Positions 56,026 to 64,000 of a DNA stretch of 64,000 nucleotides are shown one piece after another. Every line of letters starts with the position of its first letter. Within the stretch, counting starts at the first letter, position 1. Under the pieces are notes generated by a model. That model was not told the DNA's origin. It did not search any database and saw nothing but the letters and a program-made list of their open reading frames with translations. The DNA comes from Arsenicicoccus sp. oral taxon 190 (GTDB taxonomy: Bacteria > Actinomycetota > Actinomycetes > Actinomycetales > Dermatophilaceae): contig NZ_CP012070.1 in assembly GCF_001189535.1 (NCBI RefSeq), positions 1,488,001-1,552,000 on the forward strand, read 5' to 3'. The translations under genes and the position numbers were made by a program.

Positions 56026-57011
56026 TGGCCGGACCGCCCCCCGGGGTCGCGGCGGTCCGGAGGGCGGTCCGCGCCCTGCTCGACGACCTGCCCGAGGGGC
56101 TGGTGCTCGTGGCCTGCAGCGGGGGCACCGACTCGCTCGCGCTGGCCGCCGCCGTGGCCTTCGAGGTCGACAAGACCGGTCGGCCCGCCGGGGCCGTGGT
56201 CGTCGACCACGGCCTGCAGGCCGGCTCGGACGCCGTGGCCGAGCGGGCCGCCCGCCGGTGCGAGCAGCTCAGCCTGCGCCCGGTCGTCGTGCGGCGCGTC
56301 ACGGTGACCGGGGGAGCGGGCCCGGAGGACGCCGCCCGCGAGGCGCGCTACGCCGCGCTCGACGCGGTCGCGACCGAGCTCGGCGCCGTCGCCGTGCTGC
56401 TCGCCCACACCCGGGACGACCAGGCCGAGCAGGTCCTCCTCGGGCTCGCCCGAGGCTCGGGCGCGCGCTCCCTGGCCGGTATGCCGCCCCGCCGGGGCCG
56501 CTACCACCGGCCGCTGCTCGCCGTGACCCGCGCGGACACGGCTGCGGTGTGCGCCCACGACGGCCTCGAGCCCTGGCACGACCCGCACAACCTCGACCCC
56601 ACCTATGCCCGGGTGCGGGCGCGCGGCGCCCTCGCGTCGTTGGACGAGGCGCTGGGCCCCGGCATACGGGACGCACTGGCGCGCACGGCCGACCAGCTGC
56701 GCGCGGACGCGGAGGCGCTCGACGACCTCGCCGCCGCCTGGCTCGCCACCCACCAGCGGGCCGACGGGCTGCCCGCCGCGCTCCTCGCCGGCGAGCCCGC
56801 GGCCGTGCGGACCCGGGTGCTGCACCGGGCCGCGCTCGCCGCGGGGGTCCCGGCGGGGGCGCTCACCGCGGTGCACGTCGGCGCCCTGGACGCCCTCCTC
56901 ACCCGGTGGCGCGGACAGGGGCCGGTCAGCCTGCCCGGGCCCGTCACCGCCTCCCGGACCCCCGGCGCCGACGGCCGGATCGTCCTCACGGGCCCCCATC
57001 GGGTTGAATGA
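56025..57011 (+). CDS. tilS: tRNA(Ile)-lysidine synthetase
   Basis: 328 residues. PP-loop SGGTDS in VACSGGTDSLALAAAV, the VVVDHGLQ strand, and LLAHTRDDQAEQVLLGLARGSG, typical of TilS. It converts C34 of the CAU tRNA to lysidine so that it reads AUA. This is noteworthy here because AUA codons in the window occur almost only inside one recurring heptamer. Starts on the stop of the upstream gene. Confidence 0.95.
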   Translation: MAGPPPGVAAVRRAVRALLDDLPEGLVLVACSGGTDSLALAAAVAFEVDKTGRPAGAVVVDHGLQAGSDAVAERAARRCEQLSLRPVVVRRVTVTGGAGPEDAAREARYAALDAVATELGAVAVLLAHTRDDQAEQVLLGLARGSGARSLAGMPPRRGRYHRPLLAVTRADTAAVCAHDGLEPWHDPHNLDPTYARVRARGALASLDEALGPGIRDALARTADQLRADAEALDDLAAAWLATHQRADGLPAALLAGEPAAVRTRVLHRAALAAGVPAGALTAVHVGALDALLTRWRGQGPVSLPGPVTASRTPGADGRIVLTGPHRVE

Positions 57012-57132
57012 CCTGGTGGCGATCGAGCGATCGCCCGTCCGGTGCCGCGCCCGAGGGGGCCGTGGACCGGCATACTGACCGAGGCGATCCCGGCCCGACG
57101 GGCCGGACCGGCCCACCGACCGAGGAGGCGTA

Positions 57133-57684
<552 letters not shown>

Positions 57685-57803
57685 CGGAACACCCCCCGGC
57701 GCTCGCACGTTGAGCCTCTCGGCGACGACCGGACCGGTCGCCGCACTCCTCGGCCTCGGCCGACCGCTTGATCAGGAAGGACGGGGTCGCTCCCCGCACG
57801 TAC

Positions 57804-59876
57804 ATGGATCCGAAGCGCATCTTCCGCAGCCCCTGGCTGCTCGTCGCCCTGCTCACCCTGCTCCTGGCCGGCTGGCTGACCCTGGGTGAGCAGACCGACT
57901 ACCGCGAGGTCGACACCTCCGCCGCCGTCCAGCTCATCCAGCAGGACAAGGTCGAGTCCGCCAAGCTCGTCGACGGCAACCGCGTGGACCTGACGCTCAA
58001 GCCCGGCAACGAGTACTCCGAGGGCAGCGTCAAGAACGCCAAGCACGTGCGGGCGCACTACATCGAGCCGCGCGGCCCCGAGATGGTCAAGCTGCTCGAC
58101 GCGCACAAGCCGCCCAAGGGCTACGACGAGCAGCCCCCGACCGACTCGCCCTTCCTGTCGCTGCTCGGCTACATGCTCCCGCTGCTGCTCTTCGGCGCCT
58201 TCGCGTGGTTCATTATGAGCTCGATGCAGGGCGGCGGCTCCAAGGTCATGCAGTTCGGCAAGTCCAAGGCCAAGGTGGCCACCAAGGACATGCCGCAGGT
58301 GACCTTCGCCGACGTCGCCGGGGCAGACGAGGCCGTCGAGGAGCTGCAGGAGATCAAGGAGTTCCTCGTCGAGCCGGAGAAGTTCGCGGCCGTCGGCGCC
58401 AAGATCCCCAAGGGCGTGCTGCTCTACGGCCAGCCCGGCACCGGCAAGACCCTCCTCGCCCGCGCGGTCGCCGGCGAGGCGGGCGTGCCCTTCTTCTCGA
58501 TCTCCGGCTCGGACTTCGTCGAGATGTTCGTCGGCGTCGGTGCGTCCCGCGTGCGGGACCTCTTCGAGCAGGCCAAGCAGTCCGCCCCCGCCATCATCTT
58601 CGTGGACGAGATCGACGCCGTGGGTCGCCACCGCGGCGCGGGTCTCGGCGGCGGGCACGACGAGCGCGAGCAGACGCTCAACCAGCTGCTCGTCGAGATG
58701 GACGGCTTCGACGTCAAGACCAATGTCATCCTCATCGCGGCGACCAACCGCCCCGACATCCTCGACCCCGCGCTGCTGCGCCCGGGCCGCTTCGACCGGC
58801 AGATCGCGGTGGAGGCCCCCGACATGCTCGGGCGGCACCACATCCTGCAGGTCCACGCCAAGTCCAAGCCGCTCGCGGCCGACGTCGACCTGATGGCCGT
58901 CGCCCGGCGCACCCCCGGCATGACCGGCGCCGACCTCGCCAACGTCCTCAACGAGGCGGCCCTGCTGACGGCCCGCTCCAACCTCCTGCAGATCACCAAC
59001 GCCATCGTCGACGAGGCCATCGACCGCGTGATCGCCGGGCCGCAGAAGCGGACCCGCATCATGTCGGCCAAGGAGAAGAAGATCACCGCCTACCACGAGG
59101 GCGGGCACGCCCTGGTGGCGGCGGCGATGCGGCACACCGACCCGGTCAGCAAGATCACGATCCTGCCGCGCGGCCGCGCCCTGGGCTACACGATGGTGCT
59201 GCCCAACGACGACAAGTACTCCACCACGCGCAACGAGATCCTGGACCAGCTCGCCTACGCCCTCGGCGGGCGCGTGGCCGAGGAGATGATCTTCCACGAC
59301 CCCACCACCGGCGCCTCCAACGACATCGAGAAGGCCACCGGGCTCGCGCGACAGATGGTCACGCAGTACGGCATGTCCGAGCGGATCGGCGCGGTCAAGC
59401 TCGGCCAGGAGCAGGGCGAGGTCTTCCTAGGCCGCGACTACGGCCACCAGCGCGACTACTCCGAGACCGTCGCCGGGGTCGTCGACGAGGAGGTCCGCCG
59501 CCTCATCGACTATGCCCACGACGAGGCCTGGCATGCCCTCAACGACAACCGCGACGTCCTGGACCGGCTGGTCCTGGAGCTGCTGGAGAAGGAGACGCTG
59601 GGCCGCGACGAGCTGGCCGTCGTCTTCGCCGACGTGGTCAAGCGGCCGGAGCGGCCGGTCTGGCTGTCCAGCCAGGACCGTCAGGTCAGCGACCGGCCCC
59701 CGGTGCTGACCCCCGCCGAGGAGGCCGCGCTGCAGTCGGGCGAGCCCGAGGTCGTCGAGGTCGTCCAGGAGCAGGTCGACCACCAGGTCGGTGACAACCC
59801 CGACCCCGAGCGGGAGTATCCCCCGACCCAGGTGATCGAGCTGCCCGGCGACGACCGGGTGGACCCCGGCCGGTGA
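57804..59876 (+). CDS. ftsH: FtsH ATP-dependent zinc metalloprotease
   Basis: 690 residues from ATG MDPKRIF. Two membrane helices flank an extracytoplasmic domain (about 12-28 and 112-132), then the AAA module (Walker A GQPGTGKT near 209, Walker B IIFVDEIDAV, SRH ATNRPDILDPALLRPGRFDR) and the HEXXH zinc site YHEGGHALVA near 430. The last ~50 residues are an acidic disordered tail. A better ribosome binding site (AGGAAGGA) lies ~22 nt upstream of the ATG, so a start before MDPKR is possible. Degrades misfolded membrane proteins. Confidence 0.96.
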   Translation: MDPKRIFRSPWLLVALLTLLLAGWLTLGEQTDYREVDTSAAVQLIQQDKVESAKLVDGNRVDLTLKPGNEYSEGSVKNAKHVRAHYIEPRGPEMVKLLDAHKPPKGYDEQPPTDSPFLSLLGYMLPLLLFGAFAWFIMSSMQGGGSKVMQFGKSKAKVATKDMPQVTFADVAGADEAVEELQEIKEFLVEPEKFAAVGAKIPKGVLLYGQPGTGKTLLARAVAGEAGVPFFSISGSDFVEMFVGVGASRVRDLFEQAKQSAPAIIFVDEIDAVGRHRGAGLGGGHDEREQTLNQLLVEMDGFDVKTNVILIAATNRPDILDPALLRPGRFDRQIAVEAPDMLGRHHILQVHAKSKPLAADVDLMAVARRTPGMTGADLANVLNEAALLTARSNLLQITNAIVDEAIDRVIAGPQKRTRIMSAKEKKITAYHEGGHALVAAAMRHTDPVSKITILPRGRALGYTMVLPNDDKYSTTRNEILDQLAYALGGRVAEEMIFHDPTTGASNDIEKATGLARQMVTQYGMSERIGAVKLGQEQGEVFLGRDYGHQRDYSETVAGVVDEEVRRLIDYAHDEAWHALNDNRDVLDRLVLELLEKETLGRDELAVVFADVVKRPERPVWLSSQDRQVSDRPPVLTPAEEAALQSGEPEVVEVVQEQVDHQVGDNPDPEREYPPTQVIELPGDDRVDPGR

Positions 59877-60550
59877 CGATGACGGGCGGTGACGAGGCCC
59901 TCGACGCCAGCCCGGCCGCCGGGTCGGCGGCCGCGTCGGAGCGCGCCGCGTCGGACCGCGCCGGCTGCCCGCCGGTGGTCGTGGACCACGCCCGGGCCGA
60001 GGCGGCGGTGCGCGAGCTGCTGCTCGCGATCGGGGAGGACCCCGACCGGGAGGGGTTGCGCAACACTCCGGCGCGGGTGGCCCGGGCCTACGACGAGATG
60101 TTCGCCGGGCTGCGCCAGGACCCCGGGGCGGTGCTCGACGCGGTCTTCGAGATCGGCGGGCACAGCGAGCTGATCATGGTCCGCGACATCGAGGTCTACT
60201 CCACCTGCGAGCACCACCTCGTGCCCTTCCACGGGGTCGCGCACGTCGGCTACATCCCCGGCAAGGACGGCCGGGTCACCGGCCTGTCCAAGCTCGCGCG
60301 GCTCGTCGACGTCTACGCGAAGCGCCCCCAGGTGCAGGAGCGGCTCACCACCCAGATCGCCGACGCCCTGATCGACCACCTCAACCCCGGAGGGGTCATC
60401 GTCGTCATCGAGTGCGAGCATCTGTGCATGTCCATGCGCGGGGTGCGCAAGCCCGGCTCCCGGACCCTGACCTCGGCCGTTCGCGGTCAGCTGCGGGACC
60501 CCGCGACGCGAGCCGAGGCGATGCAGCTCGCGCTCGGCGGCCGGGGCTGA
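59873..60550 (+). CDS. folE: GTP cyclohydrolase I
   Basis: 225 residues from GTG overlapping the ftsH stop (GTGA). After a ~40-residue low-complexity N-terminus: GEDPDREGLRNTPARVARAY, zinc ligand Cys in YSTCEHHLVPF, VTGLSKLARLVD and the second ligand region IECEHLCMSMRG. Opens GTP to dihydroneopterin triphosphate, the first step of folate synthesis. Begins the fol genes. Confidence 0.96.
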   Translation: MTMTGGDEALDASPAAGSAAASERAASDRAGCPPVVVDHARAEAAVRELLLAIGEDPDREGLRNTPARVARAYDEMFAGLRQDPGAVLDAVFEIGGHSELIMVRDIEVYSTCEHHLVPFHGVAHVGYIPGKDGRVTGLSKLARLVDVYAKRPQVQERLTTQIADALIDHLNPGGVIVVIECEHLCMSMRGVRKPGSRTLTSAVRGQLRDPATRAEAMQLALGGRG

Positions 60551-60554
60551 GACC

Positions 60555-62342
60555 ATGCCAGCGGCACCGAGCACGGCACGAGACCAGGGGGGCGACGTGG
60601 CGGGATCCACGAGGGCGGACCGGCCTGTCTACCTGCCGGCACCGGTCAAGGCACTGATCGCCCGGGTGGCCCGGCCCTCCCGCATCCCCGTGGTCGCCGG
60701 ACGGCTCACCTATGTCCTGGCCGCGGTCAACGTGCTGGCGGCGCTCTTCCGCAGCTGGCGCCAGCAGATCCTGCACCTGCCGGTGGTCGGGCCCGGCATG
60801 ATCGCCTCCACCGCCGTCGCCGCGATGGTCGTCACCGGCATCCTGCTGGTCCCCCTCGGCCACGCGCTGACCCGGCGCAAGCGCCGAGCCTGGGCGGTCG
60901 CGCTGGCCGTGCTCGCGCTCACCGTCGTGCTGCACGTGGTGCGGCTGCAGCTCGTCGCGGCGCTGCCCGGCGTGGTGCTGATCGTCGTCCTGGTCCGCTA
61001 CCGGCGCGAGTTCCACGCCGAGGGGGACCCCCGCACCCGGTGGCGGGCCCTGTGGGCCTTCCTAGGCCTCGGTCTGGTCAGCGTCGTCATCGGCTACCTC
61101 TCCCTGGCGGTCCGCGCCGACCGGATGCTCGCCGAGCCGGCCTCTCCGGTCTCGATGCTGGGCTACGTCCTCGGCGGCCTCGTGGGCATGGGGGAGGGCC
61201 TGCACTTCCGCCACGAGCGGACCCAGGACGCCATGGACCTGACCCTCGGGTCGCTCGGCCTCATGACCCTCATGGTCACGGCCTACCTGGCGCTGCGCTC
61301 GCCCGAGCAGCGGCCCGAGCTGACCGACGAGGACGACGAGCGGCTGCGCGCCCTGCTGGGGCGCCACCCCGACTCGCTCGGCTACTTCAACCTGCGCCGC
61401 GACAAGTCCGTCGTGTGGTCCGACTCCGGCAAGTCCGCCATCGCCTACCGCGTCGTCAACGGCGTCATGCTGGCCTCCGGCGACCCGATCGGGGACCCCG
61501 AGGCGTGGCCCGGCGCGATCGAGCGCTTCCTCGAGCTCGCCGAGCGCCACGCGTGGACGCCCGCGGTGCTGGGCTGCTCCGAGCGGGCCGGGATCGTGTG
61601 GACCCGCGACACCGACTTCGAGGCGCTGGAGCTCGGGGACGAGGCGGTCGTCGACACCGGCAGCTTCTCCCTCGAGGGCCGGGCGATGCGCAACGTCCGG
61701 CAGATGGTGCGCCGCATCGAGCGCGCCGGCTACTCCACCCACGTTTCCCGCATCGGGGACCTCACCCCCGAGCAGTGCGAGACCATCCGGGCCGACGCGC
61801 AGGCCTGGCGCGGGACCGAGACCGAGCGGGGCTTCTCCATGGCCCTGGGGCGCCTCGCCGACCACGCCGACCCCGAGGCGGTGCTCGTGACCGCGGTGCA
61901 GGAGGGCCGGGTCCGCGGCTTCCTGCAGTTCGTCCCCTGGGGCAAGGACGGCATGTCGCTGGACGTCATGCTGCGCGACAAGACCGCCGAGGGCGGCCTC
62001 AACGAGCTCATGATCGTGGCCGCCCTCACCAGCGCCCCGAGCATCGGGATCCGGCAGGTCAGCCTCAACTTCGCGACCTTCCGAGCCGTGCTCGAGCGCG
62101 GCGAGCGCCTCGGCGCCGGGCCGGTCACCAAGGTGAGCCGCAAGGTGCTGGTCTTCCTGTCCCGGTGGTTCCAGATCGAGAGCCTCTACCGCTTCAACGC
62201 GAAGTTCGGGCCCCGCTGGCAGCCGCGCTTCCTCGTCTTCCCGGCCTCGAGCTCGCTGCCGCGCATCGGGATCGCGGCGCTGGAGGCCGAGGCCTTCCTG
62301 ACCTGGCCCCGCCTGACGCTGCTCAAGGGACTCACCGGATGA
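60555..62342 (+). CDS. MprF-like phosphatidylglycerol aminoacyltransferase (DUF2156)
   Basis: 595 residues. Six or so membrane helices (~45-250), then a large cytoplasmic DUF2156 domain (GYFNLRRDKSVVWSDSGKSAIAYRV, MRNVRQMVRRIERAGYSTHV, LQFVPWGKDGMSLDVMLRD) with the GNAT-like fold used to move an amino acid from tRNA to phosphatidylglycerol. Resembles the N-terminal part of mycobacterial LysX without the fused lysyl-tRNA synthetase. May lower membrane charge and aid peptide resistance. Sits between folE and folP, coupled to folP by ATGA. Confidence 0.87.
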   Translation: MPAAPSTARDQGGDVAGSTRADRPVYLPAPVKALIARVARPSRIPVVAGRLTYVLAAVNVLAALFRSWRQQILHLPVVGPGMIASTAVAAMVVTGILLVPLGHALTRRKRRAWAVALAVLALTVVLHVVRLQLVAALPGVVLIVVLVRYRREFHAEGDPRTRWRALWAFLGLGLVSVVIGYLSLAVRADRMLAEPASPVSMLGYVLGGLVGMGEGLHFRHERTQDAMDLTLGSLGLMTLMVTAYLALRSPEQRPELTDEDDERLRALLGRHPDSLGYFNLRRDKSVVWSDSGKSAIAYRVVNGVMLASGDPIGDPEAWPGAIERFLELAERHAWTPAVLGCSERAGIVWTRDTDFEALELGDEAVVDTGSFSLEGRAMRNVRQMVRRIERAGYSTHVSRIGDLTPEQCETIRADAQAWRGTETERGFSMALGRLADHADPEAVLVTAVQEGRVRGFLQFVPWGKDGMSLDVMLRDKTAEGGLNELMIVAALTSAPSIGIRQVSLNFATFRAVLERGERLGAGPVTKVSRKVLVFLSRWFQIESLYRFNAKFGPRWQPRFLVFPASSSLPRIGIAALEAEAFLTWPRLTLLKGLTG

Positions 62343-63235
62343 CGGTGCCCACGACCCCGCCCCGGGGCCGCCCCCACCTCATGGGGGTCCTCAACGTCAC
62401 CCCCGACTCCTTCAGCGACGGCGGCCGCTGGCTCGACACCCGCGCCGCGGTGGAGCACGGCCTGGCCCTGGTCCGCGACGGCGCCGACCTCGTCGACGTG
62501 GGCGGGGAGTCCACGCGCCCGGGAGCGACCCGGCCGAGCGCCGAGGAGGAGCTGGACCGGGTGGTGCCCGTCATACGGGCGCTCGTCGCGCAGGGCGTCA
62601 CCGTCTCGGTGGACACCATGCGCGCGCAGGTCGCCGCCGCCGCCGTCGAGGCCGGCGCCGCGATCGTCAACGACGTCAGCGGTGGCCTGGCGGACCCGCG
62701 GCTGGCCGAGGTCGTGGCCGGCACCGGCGCGACGATGGTGGTGCAGCACTGGCGGGCCCACGGGGCCACGATGCAGTCGAGGGACCACCTGGACTACGAC
62801 GACGTGGTGACCGACGTCGTGCGCGAGCTGCGGCAGCGGGTGCGCGAGCTGCAGGCCGCCGGCGTGCGCGAGGAGCAGCTCGTCCTGGACCCCGGCATCG
62901 GCTTCAGCAAGCACGCCGAGCACAACTGGACGCTGCTGGGTCGGCTGCCCGAGCTGCACGCGCTCGGCCGACCCCTCCTGCTCGGCACCTCCCGCAAGGC
63001 CTTCCTCGGCTCCCTGCTCGCCGCCCCCGGCGCGGACGGCTCGCTCGTCCCCCGGCCGCCCGCCGAGCGGGACACGGCGACGGCCGCGACCAGCCTGCTC
63101 GCCGCCCAGGCCGGGGTGTGGGGCCTGCGGGTCCACGACGTGCGCGCGAGCGCCGACGCGCTCGCGGTCCTGCACGCCTGGACCGCCCGTATGCCGTCCG
63201 CCCCGTCCCCCGAGGCCACCGAGGCCAGCGCATGA
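62339..63235 (+). CDS. folP: dihydropteroate synthase
   Basis: 298 residues. MGVLNVTPDSFSDGG, DVGGESTRPGA, VSVDTMRAQVA, IVNDVSGG, LDPGIGFSKHAEHNW and LGTSRKAFLG are all intact. Condenses p-aminobenzoate with the pterin pyrophosphate; target of sulfonamides. Overlaps both neighbours by four bases. Confidence 0.97.
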   Translation: MTVPTTPPRGRPHLMGVLNVTPDSFSDGGRWLDTRAAVEHGLALVRDGADLVDVGGESTRPGATRPSAEEELDRVVPVIRALVAQGVTVSVDTMRAQVAAAAVEAGAAIVNDVSGGLADPRLAEVVAGTGATMVVQHWRAHGATMQSRDHLDYDDVVTDVVRELRQRVRELQAAGVREEQLVLDPGIGFSKHAEHNWTLLGRLPELHALGRPLLLGTSRKAFLGSLLAAPGADGSLVPRPPAERDTATAATSLLAAQAGVWGLRVHDVRASADALAVLHAWTARMPSAPSPEATEASA

Positions 63236-64000
63236 GCGGCGACCAGATCCGGCTGACCGGGCTGCGCGCCCGCGGTCGTCACGGGGTGCTGCCCGAGGAG
63301 CGGGTGCTCGGCCAGGAGTTCGTCGTCGACCTGGTCCTGCACCTGGACCTGCAGGCCGCCGCGGCCACCGACGACCTCGCGGCGACGGTGAGCTACGCCG
63401 AGGTCGCCGAGACCGTCCACGCGCTCGTCACCGGGGAGCCGCACGACCTGATCGAGGCGCTGGCCGGGCGGATCGGGGCACGGCTGCTCGCCGACCACCT
63501 GCCGCTCGAGCTGGTCGAGGTGACGGTCCACAAGCCAGCGGCGCCCATCGCCGTGCCCTTCGGCGACGTGTCGGTGACCGTCGTCAGCCGCCGCGACGCC
63601 CTGGTCGTCGTCGCGCTCGGCGCCAACCTCGGCGACCCCGCGCAGACCCTTGCCCAGGCCGAGCGGCGGCTGCGGCGGGTCCCGGGGCTGCGGGTCACCG
63701 CCCGCTCCGGGCTCTACGAGACCGACCCGGTCGGCGGCCCCGACCAGCCGCCCTACCTCAACGCCGTCGTCGTCGGGCGCACCCGGCGCTCGCCCGCGGC
63801 GCTGCTCGCCGAGCTGCACCGGATCGAGGAGCGGCACGGCCGCACCCGCGAGGTCCGGTGGGGCGCCCGCACCCTGGACCTCGACCTCGTCGCCTACCAG
63901 GTCGCCGGGCAGGACGTCGTCAGCGACGACCCCTCCCTGACGCTGCCGCACCCCCGGGCCCACGAGCGCGGCTTCGTGCTCGTGCCGTGGGCTCAGGCCG
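63232..64000 (+). CDS. folBK: fused dihydroneopterin aldolase - HPPK (FolB-FolK), 3' truncated
   Basis: Open from ATG at 63232 to the window edge, 256 residues seen. Residues 1-122 are FolB (IRLTGLRARGRHGVLPEER, YAEVAETVHALV, HDLIEALAGRI, VHKPAAPI). After SRRDALVVV the frame continues without stop into FolK: ALGANLGDPAQTLAQAERRL, SGLYETDPVGGPDQPPYLN, RTLDLDLVAY and LPHPRAHERGFVL. The two consecutive folate enzymes are one polypeptide. The codon register was checked across the junction at 63601. The end lies beyond the window. Confidence 0.95.
   Translation, partial: MSGDQIRLTGLRARGRHGVLPEERVLGQEFVVDLVLHLDLQAAAATDDLAATVSYAEVAETVHALVTGEPHDLIEALAGRIGARLLADHLPLELVEVTVHKPAAPIAVPFGDVSVTVVSRRDALVVVALGANLGDPAQTLAQAERRLRRVPGLRVTARSGLYETDPVGGPDQPPYLNAVVVGRTRRSPAALLAELHRIEERHGRTREVRWGARTLDLDLVAYQVAGQDVVSDDPSLTLPHPRAHERGFVLVPWAQA

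Overview
The window is high-GC DNA (low 70s percent G+C by eye) with dense operons, 4-bp start/stop overlaps, many GTG starts and several apparently leaderless genes. Its gene order also matches the actinobacterial core: ppa-dacB-zincin-tilS-hpt-ftsH-folE-folP-folB/K, a Tad pilus locus beside a DECH-box helicase, and topA with tmk and holB. This points to an actinomycete of the Micrococcales, probably near the Intrasporangiaceae. That placement is inference; no rRNA is present.

Layout. (1) 1-4.5 kb is metal and guanidine homeostasis: a truncated CobW-type metallochaperone, a guanidine-III riboswitch with its SMR exporter, and a minus-strand znuA-znuC-znuB-zur operon with a Zur box over the znuA -35. 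(2) 4.6-13.4 kb is transport: an orphan SorC-type regulator, an MFS carrier, a DUF485/sodium-solute symporter pair, and a second symporter pair co-transcribed with its own LytS/LytTR two-component system. (3) 13.4-27 kb is the Tad/Flp locus: a degenerate Fic-like protein, a 6C small RNA, ssd, tadA, tadB, tadC, a minus-strand insertion made of two repeats of [secreted protein + membrane GGDEF protein], then Flp-type pilin, two TadE-like proteins and the helicase. (4) 27-37 kb holds a STAS protein, a methyltransferase, a ring-cleaving dioxygenase with a MarR-like operator, topA with a 17-codon leader peptide, a cystathionine-type PLP enzyme and an ABC exporter divergent from a TipAL-like MerR gene. 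(5) 38-43 kb holds a 52-bp-period palindromic repeat array, two Pro-rich surface proteins, a BrkB-type membrane protein and a GGDEF-EAL protein. (6) 43-53 kb holds tmk-holB, a secreted peptidase, tRNA-Thr(CGT), a second copy of the palindromic array, another GGDEF protein, a kinase-like protein, an esterase and an NlpC/P60 hydrolase. (7) 52.7-64 kb is core metabolism ending in a folB-folK fusion cut by the window edge.

How the genes work together. The zinc operon is a closed feedback loop. The Tad locus is embedded in c-di-GMP signalling: four GGDEF proteins lie in the window, two of them inside the locus and each paired with a secreted protein. The folate genes are packed with ftsH and an MprF-like protein in one translationally coupled run. 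Two window-wide signals stand out: a heptamer GTATGCC/GGCATAC that recurs far more often than composition suggests and forces rare codons, and a -10 element TANNNT placed exactly 7 nt before the start codon of several genes.
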